46,717 bases of DNA. It comes from Nocardia concava NBRC 100430 (lineage in GTDB: Bacteria; Actinomycetota; Actinomycetes; Mycobacteriales; Mycobacteriaceae). Location: NCBI RefSeq assembly GCF_000308815.1, contig NZ_BAFX01000058.1:1-46717 (forward strand). The letters run 5' to 3'. The notes below the pieces were generated by a model that ran no database searches, was not told the origin of the DNA, and saw only the letters and a list, made by a program, of their open reading frames with translations. Position 1 is the stretch's first letter, and each line of letters opens with the position of its first letter. The translations under genes and the position numbers were made by a program. Below, piece after piece: positions 16,692-24,632 of this stretch.

Positions 16692-17336
16692 TTGTGGACC
16701 TATGTCGCGGACCATCGTCAGCAGCTGCTGACGGACTCCTACCTGCATGTCTCGGCGGTCGTGCAATCGGTGCTGATCGCCTCGCTCGTCTCGGTGATCA
16801 TCGGCGTGCTGGTGTACCGCAGCCCGTTGGGGTCGGCGGCCGCCACCGCTGCCGCCAGCATCATTCTGACCATTCCTTCCTTCGCCCTGCTGGGCATCCT
16901 GATTCCCGTTCTGGGGCTCGGGGTTCCGCCCACGGTGACCGCGCTGGTGCTGTACGCGCTGCTGCCGATCCTGCGCAATACGATCGTCGGGCTGTCCTCG
17001 GTGGACCCGGCCGTGACCGATGCCGCGCGCGGCGTGGGTATGAACCGGCTGCGGGTGCTGACCGGCATCGAACTGCCCCTCGCATGGCCCGCGATTCTCG
17101 CCGGGATGCGGGTGAGCACCCAGTTGATCATGGGAATTCTGGCCATCGCGGCCTACGCGAAGGGCCCCGGGCTGGGCAATCTCATCTTCTCCGGGCTGGA
17201 GCGGCTGGGCACGCCGACCGCGGTGCCGCAGGCGTTGACCGGCACGGTGTTGATCGTGGTGCTGGCGCTGGTGCTCGACGCCCTGCTGGTCCTGCTCGGA
17301 CGACTGACCACACCCGGAGGTAGCCGTGCCCGATAA
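16692..17336 (+). CDS. Osmoprotectant ABC transporter permease (OpuCB/ProW-like)
   Basis: This is a 214-residue membrane permease with about five spans, among them VVQSVLIASLVSVIIGVLVY and TVLIVVLALVLDALLVLLG. The EAA loop is DAARGVGMNRLRVLTGIELPLAWP, typical of the glycine-betaine/choline (OpuC) group. The frame begins TTG 16692; GGGAGGG lies at 16669-16675, better spaced for CTG 16683 (which would give a start LDTLWTY), so the exact start is unsure. It overlaps the ATPase gene by 11 bp and is the first gene of a complete four-gene importer for compatible solutes. Confidence 0.92.
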   Translation: MWTYVADHRQQLLTDSYLHVSAVVQSVLIASLVSVIIGVLVYRSPLGSAAATAAASIILTIPSFALLGILIPVLGLGVPPTVTALVLYALLPILRNTIVGLSSVDPAVTDAARGVGMNRLRVLTGIELPLAWPAILAGMRVSTQLIMGILAIAAYAKGPGLGNLIFSGLERLGTPTAVPQALTGTVLIVVLALVLDALLVLLGRLTTPGGSRAR

Positions 17337-18507
17337 CGAGACCGCCGCCGTCTCCGGTGTCGAGATCGTGCTCGACTCGGTCACCAAACGCTATCCGGGA
17401 CAGGATGATCCGGCGGTCGACAGCGTGTCCATGACGATTCCCGCCGGTGAGATCGTGGTGCTGGTCGGGCCTTCCGGCTGCGGCAAGACCACCACGCTGC
17501 GCATGATCAACCGGCTCATCGAGCCCAGCGCGGGCACCATCACCATCGGCGGGCGCGATGTGATGGCGGAGAACCCGGACCGATTGCGCCGCGGCATCGG
17601 GTATTCCATCCAGCAGGCCGGGCTGTTCCCGCACCTCACGGTGGCCAAGAATGTGGCGACAGTGCCCGGCCTGATGGGCTGGGACCGCAAGCGGGTCGCG
17701 GACCGGGTCGACGAGATGCTCGCGCTGGTCGGCCTCGACCCGGGCACCTTCCGCGGGCGCTACCCGCGCCAGCTCTCCGGCGGCCAGCAGCAGCGGGTCG
17801 GGGTCGCACGCGCTCTCGCCGCCGATCCTCCGGTGCTGCTCATGGACGAACCCTTCGGCGCGGTCGACCCGATCACACGCGGACTGCTGCAGGACGAATT
17901 ACTGCGCCTGCAAGCGGAACTGCGCAAGACGATCGTCTTCGTCACCCACGACTTCAACGAGGCGGTCAAGCTCGGCGACCGGATCGCAGTGTTGGGCAAC
18001 GGATCCCGCATCCTGCAATACGACACCCCGGCCGCCGTCCTCGCCGATCCCGCCGACGCGACCGTGGCCGGATTCGCCGGCGCGGACGCCGCCCTCAAAC
18101 GCCTCACCCTGACCCGGGTCGGAGACGTCGAGCTCGGCGACTGCCCGACCGCGACGGAGGATGACTCGACCGAATCCCTGCGGAAAGCGCTGACCGAGCA
18201 GCATGGCGACTTCGGCCTCATCGTAGACGCCGACCGTCGCCCACTGCGATGGGTCACGCGCGCCCAGCTCGAACACGCGAAATCGCTACACACCGTGGGA
18301 ACCACGGTGGGCAAGGGGGTTTCGCTGCGATCGACGTTGCAGGAGGCCTTGGCCGCCCTGCTGGCCGAGAGCACCGCGAACGCGGTCGTGACCGGCACCC
18401 GCGGCGCGTACGCGGGGCTGATCACGATCGACACCCTGGTCGCGCACCTCTCGGCGCTGCGCGCGGGGCAGAGCGAGGGCGTGCCGGGCGGGGAGGAATC
18501 GGCATGA
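17326..18507 (+). CDS. Osmoprotectant ABC transporter ATP-binding protein with CBS domains (OpuCA/ProV-like)
   Basis: This is a 393-residue ATPase of the quaternary-amine uptake family. GTG 17326 has GGAGG 6 bp upstream and overlaps the previous gene. Walker A GPSGCGKTT (residues 48-56), Q-loop SIQQAGLFPHLTV, signature LSGGQQQR, Walker B VLLMDEPFGAVDP and H-loop FVTHDFNEA are all present. The C-terminal part (about 265-385) has tandem CBS motifs, seen in FGLIVDADRRPLRWVT and NAVVTGTRGAYAGLITIDTL. CBS domains in this family sense ionic strength. It drives the two flanking permeases. Confidence 0.95.
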   Translation: MPDNETAAVSGVEIVLDSVTKRYPGQDDPAVDSVSMTIPAGEIVVLVGPSGCGKTTTLRMINRLIEPSAGTITIGGRDVMAENPDRLRRGIGYSIQQAGLFPHLTVAKNVATVPGLMGWDRKRVADRVDEMLALVGLDPGTFRGRYPRQLSGGQQQRVGVARALAADPPVLLMDEPFGAVDPITRGLLQDELLRLQAELRKTIVFVTHDFNEAVKLGDRIAVLGNGSRILQYDTPAAVLADPADATVAGFAGADAALKRLTLTRVGDVELGDCPTATEDDSTESLRKALTEQHGDFGLIVDADRRPLRWVTRAQLEHAKSLHTVGTTVGKGVSLRSTLQEALAALLAESTANAVVTGTRGAYAGLITIDTLVAHLSALRAGQSEGVPGGEESA

Positions 18508-18604
18508 GGTTGCGGACCGAGCGGTTGTGGCGCGGGCGCGCCGGACGAGAGGCGACAAGACGGCACAGTCCGAGCGGATGTGGCGCGGGCGGCGGGGAGT
18601 CCGC

Positions 18605-19354
18605 ATGACGGCGCAGACCGAGCGGCGGGCGGAGCGGATTCGGTTGCTGGCGCAGCCGGTGCTGGCGGTGGCGCTCGGTGGGGGAGTGCTGGTGTGGGGG
18701 TTCGACCGCGATATGACGACTACGCAGCGGGCCAGTCTGACTGCTGACAATCTGGTTACCGTCATACGGCAGCATGTGTTGATCACGGTGACTGTGGTGG
18801 CGATCGTCGTCGCCATTGCGGTGCCGCTGGGCACGCTGCTGACGCGGCGTCGGTTTCGGTTGCTGGCACCGTTTTTCGTCGGTATCGCGAATATCGGTGC
18901 GGCGGCGCCCGCCATCGGGCTGATCGTGTTGTTCTACCTGATCACTCGTACGACCGGGTTCTGGATCGGGGTCGGGCCGATCGTGCTGGTGTCGCTGCTG
19001 CCGGTCCTGCGCAACACCATCCTCGGATATCAGCAGGTGGACCCGACGCTCATCGATGCCGGTCGGGGGCAAGGGATGTCGGCGTTGACGGTGTTACGGC
19101 GGATCGAACTGCCGCTGGCGGTGCCCTACATCCTGGCCGGCCTGCGGACCTCGCTGGTGCTGGCGGTCGGCACCGCGACGTTGTCGTTCCTGGTGAGCGC
19201 GGGCGGGCTGGGCATTCTCATCGATACCGGATACAAGCTGCGGGACAACGTCACCCTCTGGGTGGGCGCGCTGCTGGCGGTCGGGCTGGCGCTACTGGTC
19301 GACTGGCTCGGGGCGCTGGCCGAACGCTATCTCGGACCGAGGGGACTGCGGTGA
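18605..19354 (+). CDS. Osmoprotectant ABC transporter permease (OpuCD-like)
   Basis: This is a 249-residue second permease of the importer. ATG 18605 is chosen from the ribosome binding site GGGGAG 6 bp upstream. It has about six hydrophobic spans and the EAA loop DAGRGQGMSALTVLRRIELPLAVP. The 97-bp spacer after the ATPase gene contains an imperfect direct repeat (GACCGAGCGGTTGTGGCGCG and AGTCCGAGCGGATGTGGCGC), and an ATG at 18504 overlapping the ATPase stop opens a short frame of 34 codons; it may be a relic of the original coupled start. The stop overlaps the next GTG. Confidence 0.93.
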   Translation: MTAQTERRAERIRLLAQPVLAVALGGGVLVWGFDRDMTTTQRASLTADNLVTVIRQHVLITVTVVAIVVAIAVPLGTLLTRRRFRLLAPFFVGIANIGAAAPAIGLIVLFYLITRTTGFWIGVGPIVLVSLLPVLRNTILGYQQVDPTLIDAGRGQGMSALTVLRRIELPLAVPYILAGLRTSLVLAVGTATLSFLVSAGGLGILIDTGYKLRDNVTLWVGALLAVGLALLVDWLGALAERYLGPRGLR

Positions 19355-20334
19355 GATCCCGAATTCGGTGCGGCTGTGCGGCATTCGCCTCGATCCTGGT
19401 GCTGCTGGTCGCCGCGTGCGGGCTGGAGGCGGGCAGCGCGGTGCCGCTGCGGGTGGGAGCGGGCAGCATCCGGCCGGTATCGGAGCTGAAGGGTGTGCGA
19501 ATCACGGTCGGCTCCAAGGACTTCACCGAGCAGAGCATTCTCGGCTACCTCGTCGAATTCGCGCTCACCGCGGCGGGCGCGGAGGTGCGCGACCTGACCA
19601 ATATCACCGGCTCCAACAGCCTGCGCGACGCCCAGCTGCACGGTCAGGTCGATATCGCCTACGACTACACCGGCACCGGCTGGATCAACTACCTGGGCAA
19701 CGAATCTCCCGTCCCCGGCTCCCAGGAGCAGTTCGAGGCGGTCCGCGACGCCGATCTCGCCGCGCACGGAATGGTATGGGCCGCAATGGCTCCCATGAAC
19801 AACACCTACGCGATCGTGACCAGCGCGAAAACCGCCACCGACACCGGCGTCACCACGCTGTCCCAATACGCGAACCTGGTCAATACCGATCCCGGGTCCG
19901 CCGCCACCTGCGTCGGCACCGAATTCAGTGTGCGCCAGGACGGATTCCCCGGCATGGCACGCAAATACGGCTTCGACGCCGGCAAGGCGAACAAGCAGAT
20001 TGTCCAGGACGCCATCGTCTACCAGGCCGTCGCCGACGCCCGGCAGTGCCGCTTCGGCTCCGTCGCCGCGACCGACGGCCGCATCCCCGCCCTGGGCCTG
20101 CGCCTCCTCGACGACGACCACAGCTTCTTCCCGAAATACAATGCGGCCCTGGTCATGCGCAAGGACTTCGCCACCGCACACCCGCAAATCGTCGAGCTGC
20201 TGACTCCGATTTCTCGCCTGCTCACCAACGAGACCATCACCGACCTCAACCGCCAGGTCGACGTCGAAGGCCGCGAACCCGCCCAGGTAGCCCGCACCTG
20301 GATGGCCGCCCAGGGCTTCATCACCATCCCCTGA
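19351..20334 (+). CDS. Osmoprotectant-binding lipoprotein (OpuCC/ProX-like)
   Basis: This is a 327-residue extracytoplasmic binding protein with a lipobox (LVAAC, Cys about residue 23). The family pattern is clear: VRITVGSKDFTEQSILGYLVE near residue 49, ITGSNSLRDAQLHGQVDIAYDYTGTGW, and late DDHSFFPKYNAALVMRKDF. The GTG overlaps the stop of the second permease (GTGA), completing the permease-ATPase-permease-receptor order. The ligand should be a quaternary amine such as glycine betaine, choline or carnitine; it could not be narrowed further. The 3' end is strongly C-rich. Confidence 0.94.
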   Translation: MRSRIRCGCAAFASILVLLVAACGLEAGSAVPLRVGAGSIRPVSELKGVRITVGSKDFTEQSILGYLVEFALTAAGAEVRDLTNITGSNSLRDAQLHGQVDIAYDYTGTGWINYLGNESPVPGSQEQFEAVRDADLAAHGMVWAAMAPMNNTYAIVTSAKTATDTGVTTLSQYANLVNTDPGSAATCVGTEFSVRQDGFPGMARKYGFDAGKANKQIVQDAIVYQAVADARQCRFGSVAATDGRIPALGLRLLDDDHSFFPKYNAALVMRKDFATAHPQIVELLTPISRLLTNETITDLNRQVDVEGREPAQVARTWMAAQGFITIP

Positions 20335-20565
20335 CCTGCCCGCGCGGTACCCGGCGCGCCCGCGCAGGATCGAAAACGCAGGTCGTCGCGGAGCGCGGCT
20401 GGGGGTGCGCCGTGCTGGGAGCGGCCGCACCGGGTGGTGGGTGGCGGTGGTGGCTGTGCTGGGCGGTGTTCGGGGTGGTGCCGGAAGTCCTCTGTTTGGC
20501 GCGAAATGGGCAGGGGCGGGTGCGCCCGGACGCATACTGTCTGGTTTGCAGCGGGCCGCAAGTTG

Positions 20566-20651
20566 CCAACATTCGTTGGCCAACAAGTGTTGACATGGCC
20601 GCGAACGGGTCGTATCGTCTAATTCAACAGACGTTGGCCAACAGATGTTGG
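20566..20651. promoter_or_regulatory. Four 14-bp operator half-palindromes flanking the monooxygenase promoter
   Basis: CCAAC-N4-GTTGG or near copies occur at 20566-20579, 20580-20593 (right end GTTGA), 20624-20637 (left end TCAAC) and 20638-20651. They form two back-to-back 28-bp pairs. The first pair overlaps the -35 box, the second lies just after the -10 box, the geometry of strong repression. The repressor is not adjacent. The upstream part of this 336-bp gap (20335-20565) shows nothing else. Confidence 0.75.
20590..20618 (+). promoter_or_regulatory. Sigma-A-like promoter of the FAD monooxygenase
   Basis: A consensus -35 box TTGACA (20590-20595) stands 17 bp before TATCGT (20613-20618). 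Transcription would start near 20625, inside the downstream operator pair. Confidence 0.7.
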
Positions 20652-20670
20652 CAGAGCATCAGGAGTCGTC

Positions 20671-21843
20671 ATGAACACCGTTCCCGCTACCGCCTCGGTC
20701 GTCATCGTCGGTGCCGGTCCCGCCGGAATGACCGCGGGCATCGCGCTCGCCGACGCCGGTGTGGACGTAGTGCTGCTGGACAAGCTGGCCGAGGGCGCCA
20801 ACACCTCCCGCGCGGTGGTCGTGCACGCCCGCACCCTCGAGGTGCTCGAGCAGTTCGGCGTCACCGAGCAGCTGCACGAGCAGGGAATCGTGGTGCCCAA
20901 CTTCGTCATGCACGACGGCGACCGCGTGCTGGCCCGCATCTCCTTCGACGGATTGCCCACCGAGTACCCCTACACCGTCATGATCGGTCAGGAATCCACC
21001 GAAGCGATCCTGCTGGCGCGGCTGGAGAAGGCAGGGGGAAAGGTGTTCCGGCACAACGAGGTAAGCTCCGTCGTCCAGGATGCCGACGGGGTCACCGTCG
21101 AGTACACCGGCGCGGACGTCACCGCGAATTCCATTCGGGCGGACTGGGTCATCGGCGCGGACGGCATGCACAGCAAGGTCCGCGAGGCCGCGCAGATCGG
21201 TTTCACCGGCGCCACCTACCCCGAATCCTTCGTCCTCGCCGACGTCCGCATGACCTGGCCGGACCCGCGTGACGAAGTCTCCCTGCACCTTTCGCCCGAG
21301 GGCGTCACCGTCGTCGCCCCGCTGCCGGATCCGGAGCCCAACCGCTACCGCATCGTCGCCACCGTCCCCGACGCCCCCGAGCACCAGGATCTGGCCTACG
21401 TGCAGGCGTTGGTCGACGCCCGCCGCCCCGGCGCGCAGGTCAAGGTCGAGGAGATCATCTGGAGCTCGCGCTTCCGCGTCCACCACCGGGTCGCCGACCA
21501 CTACCGCGCCGGCCGCATCCTCCTCGCCGGCGACGCCGCCCACGTCCACAGCCCCGCCGGCGGCCAGGGCATGAACACCGGCATCCAGGACGCCGCCCTG
21601 CTCGGCCGTCTACTCGCCGCGGTCGTCGACGGCACCCCGGAATCCACCCTCGACGAATACGAGAAGACCCGCCGCCCTGTGGCTCTCGGCGTCGTGAAGT
21701 TCACCGACCGCGTCACCCGCATGGCCACCCTCCGCCCCCTCCCCGCCCGCCTGATCCGCAACCTGGTCATCACCAACGCCGCCCGCATCCCCGCCTTCCG
21801 TCACAAGCTGGCCTACCAGCTTTCGGAACTTGCCAACCGCTGA
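20671..21843 (+). CDS. FAD-dependent aromatic-ring-type monooxygenase
   Basis: This is a 390-residue flavoprotein of the PHBH/FAD_binding_3 class that uses NAD(P)H and oxygen to hydroxylate an aromatic or polyketide-like substrate. ATG 20671 has AGGAG 6 bp upstream. Visible motifs are GAGPAG in VVIVGAGPAGMTAGIALADA (residues 9-14 for the dinucleotide loop), the DG motif VIGADGMHSKVR, and the GD motif ILLAGDAAHVHSPAGGQGMNTG. It lacks the C-terminal thioredoxin-like domain of the longer rifampicin/phenol hydroxylases. Its tightly flanked operators suggest induction by its own toxic substrate. Substrate unknown. Confidence 0.92.
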   Translation: MNTVPATASVVIVGAGPAGMTAGIALADAGVDVVLLDKLAEGANTSRAVVVHARTLEVLEQFGVTEQLHEQGIVVPNFVMHDGDRVLARISFDGLPTEYPYTVMIGQESTEAILLARLEKAGGKVFRHNEVSSVVQDADGVTVEYTGADVTANSIRADWVIGADGMHSKVREAAQIGFTGATYPESFVLADVRMTWPDPRDEVSLHLSPEGVTVVAPLPDPEPNRYRIVATVPDAPEHQDLAYVQALVDARRPGAQVKVEEIIWSSRFRVHHRVADHYRAGRILLAGDAAHVHSPAGGQGMNTGIQDAALLGRLLAAVVDGTPESTLDEYEKTRRPVALGVVKFTDRVTRMATLRPLPARLIRNLVITNAARIPAFRHKLAYQLSELANR

Positions 21844-21875
21844 GGGCGAAACCCTCAGCGCAACACCAGAACCCC

Positions 21876-21903
21876 GTGGCCCGCACCCTCCGGTGCGGGC
21901 CAC
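21876..21903. terminator. Hairpin downstream of the FAD monooxygenase
   Basis: A perfect 12-bp stem (GTGGCCCGCACC / GGTGCGGGCCAC) with the loop CTCC follows the gene by 33 bp. A smaller 8-bp hairpin (GCTGAGGG / CCCTCAGC, 21839-21859) spans the stop codon itself. Confidence 0.65.
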
Positions 21904-21938
21904 CGCTCGTCGGCTGCAATGAGTCGACATCGACGACC

Positions 21939-22034
21939 GCTGCCCCCCACGGCGCCGCCCAGTGGCACACCAGCGAGGGGTTTTGTCTGGATTCGCCGCG
22001 CTGGTGTGCCACTCGGCGGGCCGTTGGGGTCAGC
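21939..22034. repeat. Long palindromic element with 15-bp perfect core arms
   Basis: AGTGGCACACCAGCG (21961-21975) is exactly complementary to 21999-22013. Outside the core, the arms extend imperfectly to GCTG (21939) and CAGC (22034), giving arms of about 36 bp. It fills much of the 340-bp gap 21844-22183, which otherwise holds only the monooxygenase terminator and unremarkable leader sequence. Confidence 0.7.
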
Positions 22035-22183
22035 GGGGTGGCGCGCTCTGGAGAGGGGATGTGTCCGGAGGGATCCTGCTCCGGCCTCCAGGATTGTTCG
22101 GCTCGGCGAAATGTCGGTCGGGGGTGGGAGACTACGGGCGGGGCGCGGAAGGTGTTGCCGTGCTGCGGTATCGGGGAGGGTGG

Positions 22184-22690
22184 ATGGCTGGGTCTCAGCG
22201 GTGGCGGGACAGCTGGGTCGGGTACTTCGTGACGGTTGCGGCGCTGTTCGTCGGTGCGTTGTCACTCATCGGCGCGGTCGCGGCGGGGCAGCGGGGGCAT
22301 TGGGTGCTGGTGGTGCTCTGCGTGCCCGTGATCGCGGTTTGTCTGCGTGTCGTCATACCCGCGATGCTCGAAGAGCTCATCGGGTCGGTGATGCTGGCGC
22401 TGATGGTGCTTTCGTTGCCCGCGCTGCTGTTCCCGCGGGGTCGCCGGTGGTGGGGACGAGTGTGGGGTGGGGCGACGCGGGACGTGGGGAAAGCGCTACT
22501 CGGGATGGATGATTCACGCCCGCAGGGCGGTGGTGACCGCGGTCGCGGCGGTGATGGTGGCGGCGGCGAGGTCGCGCAGGCGGGCGGCGGGGAGGTTGGT
22601 GTCGGGGCAGGAGACGATGGAGGCCATGACCGCGCCGTCGGGGGCGAAGATGGGGGCGGAGACGGAGACGACCGCGTTGTGGTCGGATAG
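22184..22690 (+). CDS. Small membrane protein of unknown function with Gly-rich tail overlapping the IclR gene
   Basis: ATG 22184 has GGGGAGGG just upstream; GTG 22160 is an alternative. The first 105 residues are believable: a short basic start (MAGSQRWRDSW), three to four hydrophobic segments (YFVTVAALFVGALSLIGAV, WVLVVLCVPVIAVCL, LIGSVMLALMVLSLPALLF) and a basic end PRGRRWWGRVW. After LLGMDDSRP the frame becomes Gly/Asp-rich because it is antisense to the IclR gene for 177 bp. Either the protein really has this tail, or a frameshift near 22440-22500 has removed a stop (another frame stops at 22512, just before the IclR stop). I do not recognise a family. Confidence 0.6.
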   Translation: MAGSQRWRDSWVGYFVTVAALFVGALSLIGAVAAGQRGHWVLVVLCVPVIAVCLRVVIPAMLEELIGSVMLALMVLSLPALLFPRGRRWWGRVWGGATRDVGKALLGMDDSRPQGGGDRGRGGDGGGGEVAQAGGGEVGVGAGDDGGHDRAVGGEDGGGDGDDRVVVG

Positions 22691-23488
22691 TTCGTCGGGG
22701 AGGTAGTCGATGGTGATGAGGTCGGCGATCATGGCGGACAGGCGGTGTCGCAGGGGATCGGTGACGGGGGAGTGGCGCAGGCCCGCCAGGGCCTCGAGCA
22801 TGGGTGCGGATTCGTCGGCCAGGCGTTCCACGGAGTAGCCGCGGGTTCGGATGGCGTCCAGGACGGCGGTGAGACGGGCGCGGTGGCGGGGGTCGGCGGA
22901 CGCGAGCCAGGCGGCGCGCTCGGATTCCGGTGCCCAGGCGATGAATTCGCGGGCCACCGGCGGGGCCAGGGGCAAGCGGCGGGCGTGCCGGAGCCACGGC
23001 ACCGAGGGGGTGCCGATGACCTCGGTGACGACGATGGCGTCCTGGCCGGTGTTTCCGGTTGACGCGTCGCCCCCTCCGGTCGTCGCGGACGGCGATGTCC
23101 CTTGGCGTTCCAGTTCGGCCAGGAAGACCGGGACGTTGTGTTCCCGGGCGAGTGCGCGCATGGGATCAAGCGCCAGGCCGCGCAGCGGGAAGGCGGTGTC
23201 GGCGCGGCGGGCGACGGTCACCAAACCCAGTCCGAGACTGTAGTTTCCGTCGCCGTCGCGCACGGTCCAGCCGTCCGTGGTGAGCTGGGTGAGCACGGCG
23301 TGCGCGGTGGCGCGGGACATGCCGGTGGCGCGGACGATCCGCGCCAGGGAGAGGCGTTCGCCCGGATGCCGCGACAGCAGTTCGATCGCCTGCACGACGC
23401 GGTGGGTCGGCGGCGAGGCGGGGGCTGGAGCTGGTTCGGCCGCCGTTCCCGGTTCGGAAGCTACTGGGGCGGTGGTGGATTCAGGCAA
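22514..23488 (-). CDS. IclR-family transcriptional regulator
   Basis: This is a 324-residue regulator. TTG 23488 has AGGGA 5 bp upstream and no better start exists before the HTH. A Pro/Ala-rich N-terminus leads to the winged HTH (HRVVQAIELLSRHPGERLSL then TGMSRATAHAVLTQLTTDGW). The C-terminal ligand domain is recognisable in TRGYSVERLADESAPM and VVSVSAPIFAPDGAVMASI. A Gly/Thr-rich loop (SATTGGGDASTGNTGQ) in the ligand domain is unusual. It is divergent from the cysD-to-sulfotransferase operon with 238 bp between starts, so it is the likely regulator of that operon. The effector would be a small pathway compound. Confidence 0.92.
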   Translation of the reverse strand: MPESTTAPVASEPGTAAEPAPAPASPPTHRVVQAIELLSRHPGERLSLARIVRATGMSRATAHAVLTQLTTDGWTVRDGDGNYSLGLGLVTVARRADTAFPLRGLALDPMRALAREHNVPVFLAELERQGTSPSATTGGGDASTGNTGQDAIVVTEVIGTPSVPWLRHARRLPLAPPVAREFIAWAPESERAAWLASADPRHRARLTAVLDAIRTRGYSVERLADESAPMLEALAGLRHSPVTDPLRHRLSAMIADLITIDYLPDELSDHNAVVSVSAPIFAPDGAVMASIVSCPDTNLPAARLRDLAAATITAATAVTTALRA

Positions 23489-23605
23489 CTCGGTCCCTGC
23501 TGAGGTCGGTCCCGTCGAGCGGGATGGTCGGGCCGATCGTATCGGTCGGGGTATCGGTCATCCACATCGGAGTGACTCGGGTGCGCGGGAATTCGGGCGC
23601 GGGTA

Positions 23606-23635
23606 TTGACCGTCGCCCGGGTGCCGACCTATCGT
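23606..23635 (+). promoter_or_regulatory. Candidate promoter of the sulfation operon
   Basis: TTGACC (23606-23611) and TATCGT (23630-23635) are separated by 18 bp, close to sigma-A consensus. Transcription would start near 23642, leaving a leader of about 85 bases before cysD. Confidence 0.55.
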
Positions 23636-23660
23636 CGGTGTCACATTATCGAACAATAGC

Positions 23661-23674
23661 GTCGAATATTCGAC
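23661..23674. promoter_or_regulatory. Palindrome in the divergent IclR/cysD promoter, candidate IclR operator
   Basis: GTCGAATATTCGAC is a perfect 14-bp palindrome about 20 bp downstream of the predicted start point. IclR-family proteins bind short AT-centred palindromes of this kind. A roadblock or repressor role is inferred. Confidence 0.5.
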
Positions 23675-23726
23675 ACCGCAAGCCTTCGGGCAACCCGGGT
23701 CGGCGACGCGGCGAGTGGGTTGAGAG

Positions 23727-24632
23727 ATGCGCGCGGGATATGAGCTGTCGCACCTGAACGCCTTGGAGGCGGAATCGGTGCACATCATTCGGGAGGTGGC
23801 GGCCACCTTCGAGCGGCCGGTGCTGTTGTTCTCCGGCGGCAAGGATTCGGCGGTCATGCTGGAGTTGGCGCGGCGGGCGTTCTGGCCCGCGCCGCTGCCG
23901 TTCGCCCTGCTGCACATCGATACCGGGCGAAACTTCGACGAGGTCATCGACTTCCGGGATCGCACGGTGGCGCGGCTGGGCGCACAGTTGCTGGTCGGCA
24001 AGGTGCAGGACGATATCGACGCGGGGCGGGTGACCGAACGCCCGGGCGAGACCCGCAATCGGCTGCAGACCGCCACGCTGCTGCGCACCATCCGCGAGCA
24101 CCGCTTCGACGCGGTGTTCGGCGGCGCGCGGCGCGACGAGGAGAAGGCGCGCGCCAAGGAGCGGGTGTTCAGCTTCCGCGACGAGTACGGCGCGTGGGAT
24201 CCGCGGGCACAACGGCCGGAGGTGTGGAACCTCTACAACGGGCGGCATCAGAAGGGCGAGCACATTCGTGTGTTCCCGCTGTCGAACTGGACCGAGCTCG
24301 ATATCTGGGAGTACATCGGCCAAGCCGAGGTGGAGCTGCCCTCGCTGTACTACGCGCACAAGCGCACCGTGGTCGAGCGCGACGGAATGCTGCTGGCGGA
24401 CAACCGATTCCTGAGCTTCGGCCCGGACGAGCGGAAGTTCGAGGCCACTGTCCGCTTCCGCACGCTCGGTGACGCCGACTGCACCGGCTGCGTGGAATCC
24501 ACCGCCGCCGACCCGGCCGAGGTGATCGCGGAGACCGCGGTCACCCGGCTGACCGAGCGCGGCGCCACCCGCGCCGACGACCGCATCTCCGAATCCGGCA
24601 TGGAAGATCGCAAGCGAGAGGGTTACTTCTGA
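23727..24632 (+). CDS. cysD: Sulfate adenylyltransferase subunit 2 (CysD)
   Basis: This is the 301-residue catalytic subunit of ATP sulfurylase, which with CysN turns sulfate and ATP into adenosine 5'-phosphosulfate (APS). The PP-loop SGGKDS lies at residues 36-41, followed by [49 protein letters not shown] and the C-terminal [10 protein letters not shown], all family marks. Length is normal. The ATG follows GAGAG. The stop overlaps the cysNC start by one base (TGATG), so the two are translationally coupled. It is the first gene of a five-gene operon that ends in a sulfotransferase. Confidence 0.97.
   Translation: MRAGYELSHLNALEAESVHIIREVAATFERPVLLFSGGKDSAVMLELARRAFWPAPLPFALLHIDTGRNFDEVIDFRDRTVARLGAQLLVGKVQDDIDAGRVTERPGETRNRLQTATLLRTIREHRFDAVFGGARRDEEKARAKERVFSFRDEYGAWDPRAQRPEVWNLYNGRHQKGEHIRVFPLSNWTELDIWEYIGQAEVELPSLYYAHKRTVVERDGMLLADNRFLSFGPDERKFEATVRFRTLGDADCTGCVESTAADPAEVIAETAVTRLTERGATRADDRISESGMEDRKREGYF

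Noticed and set aside
23675..23726. Riboswitch in the cysD leader
   Set aside because: GC-rich short pairings such as GCC-TTCG-GGC exist, but I recognise no known cysteine- or SAM-related RNA class.
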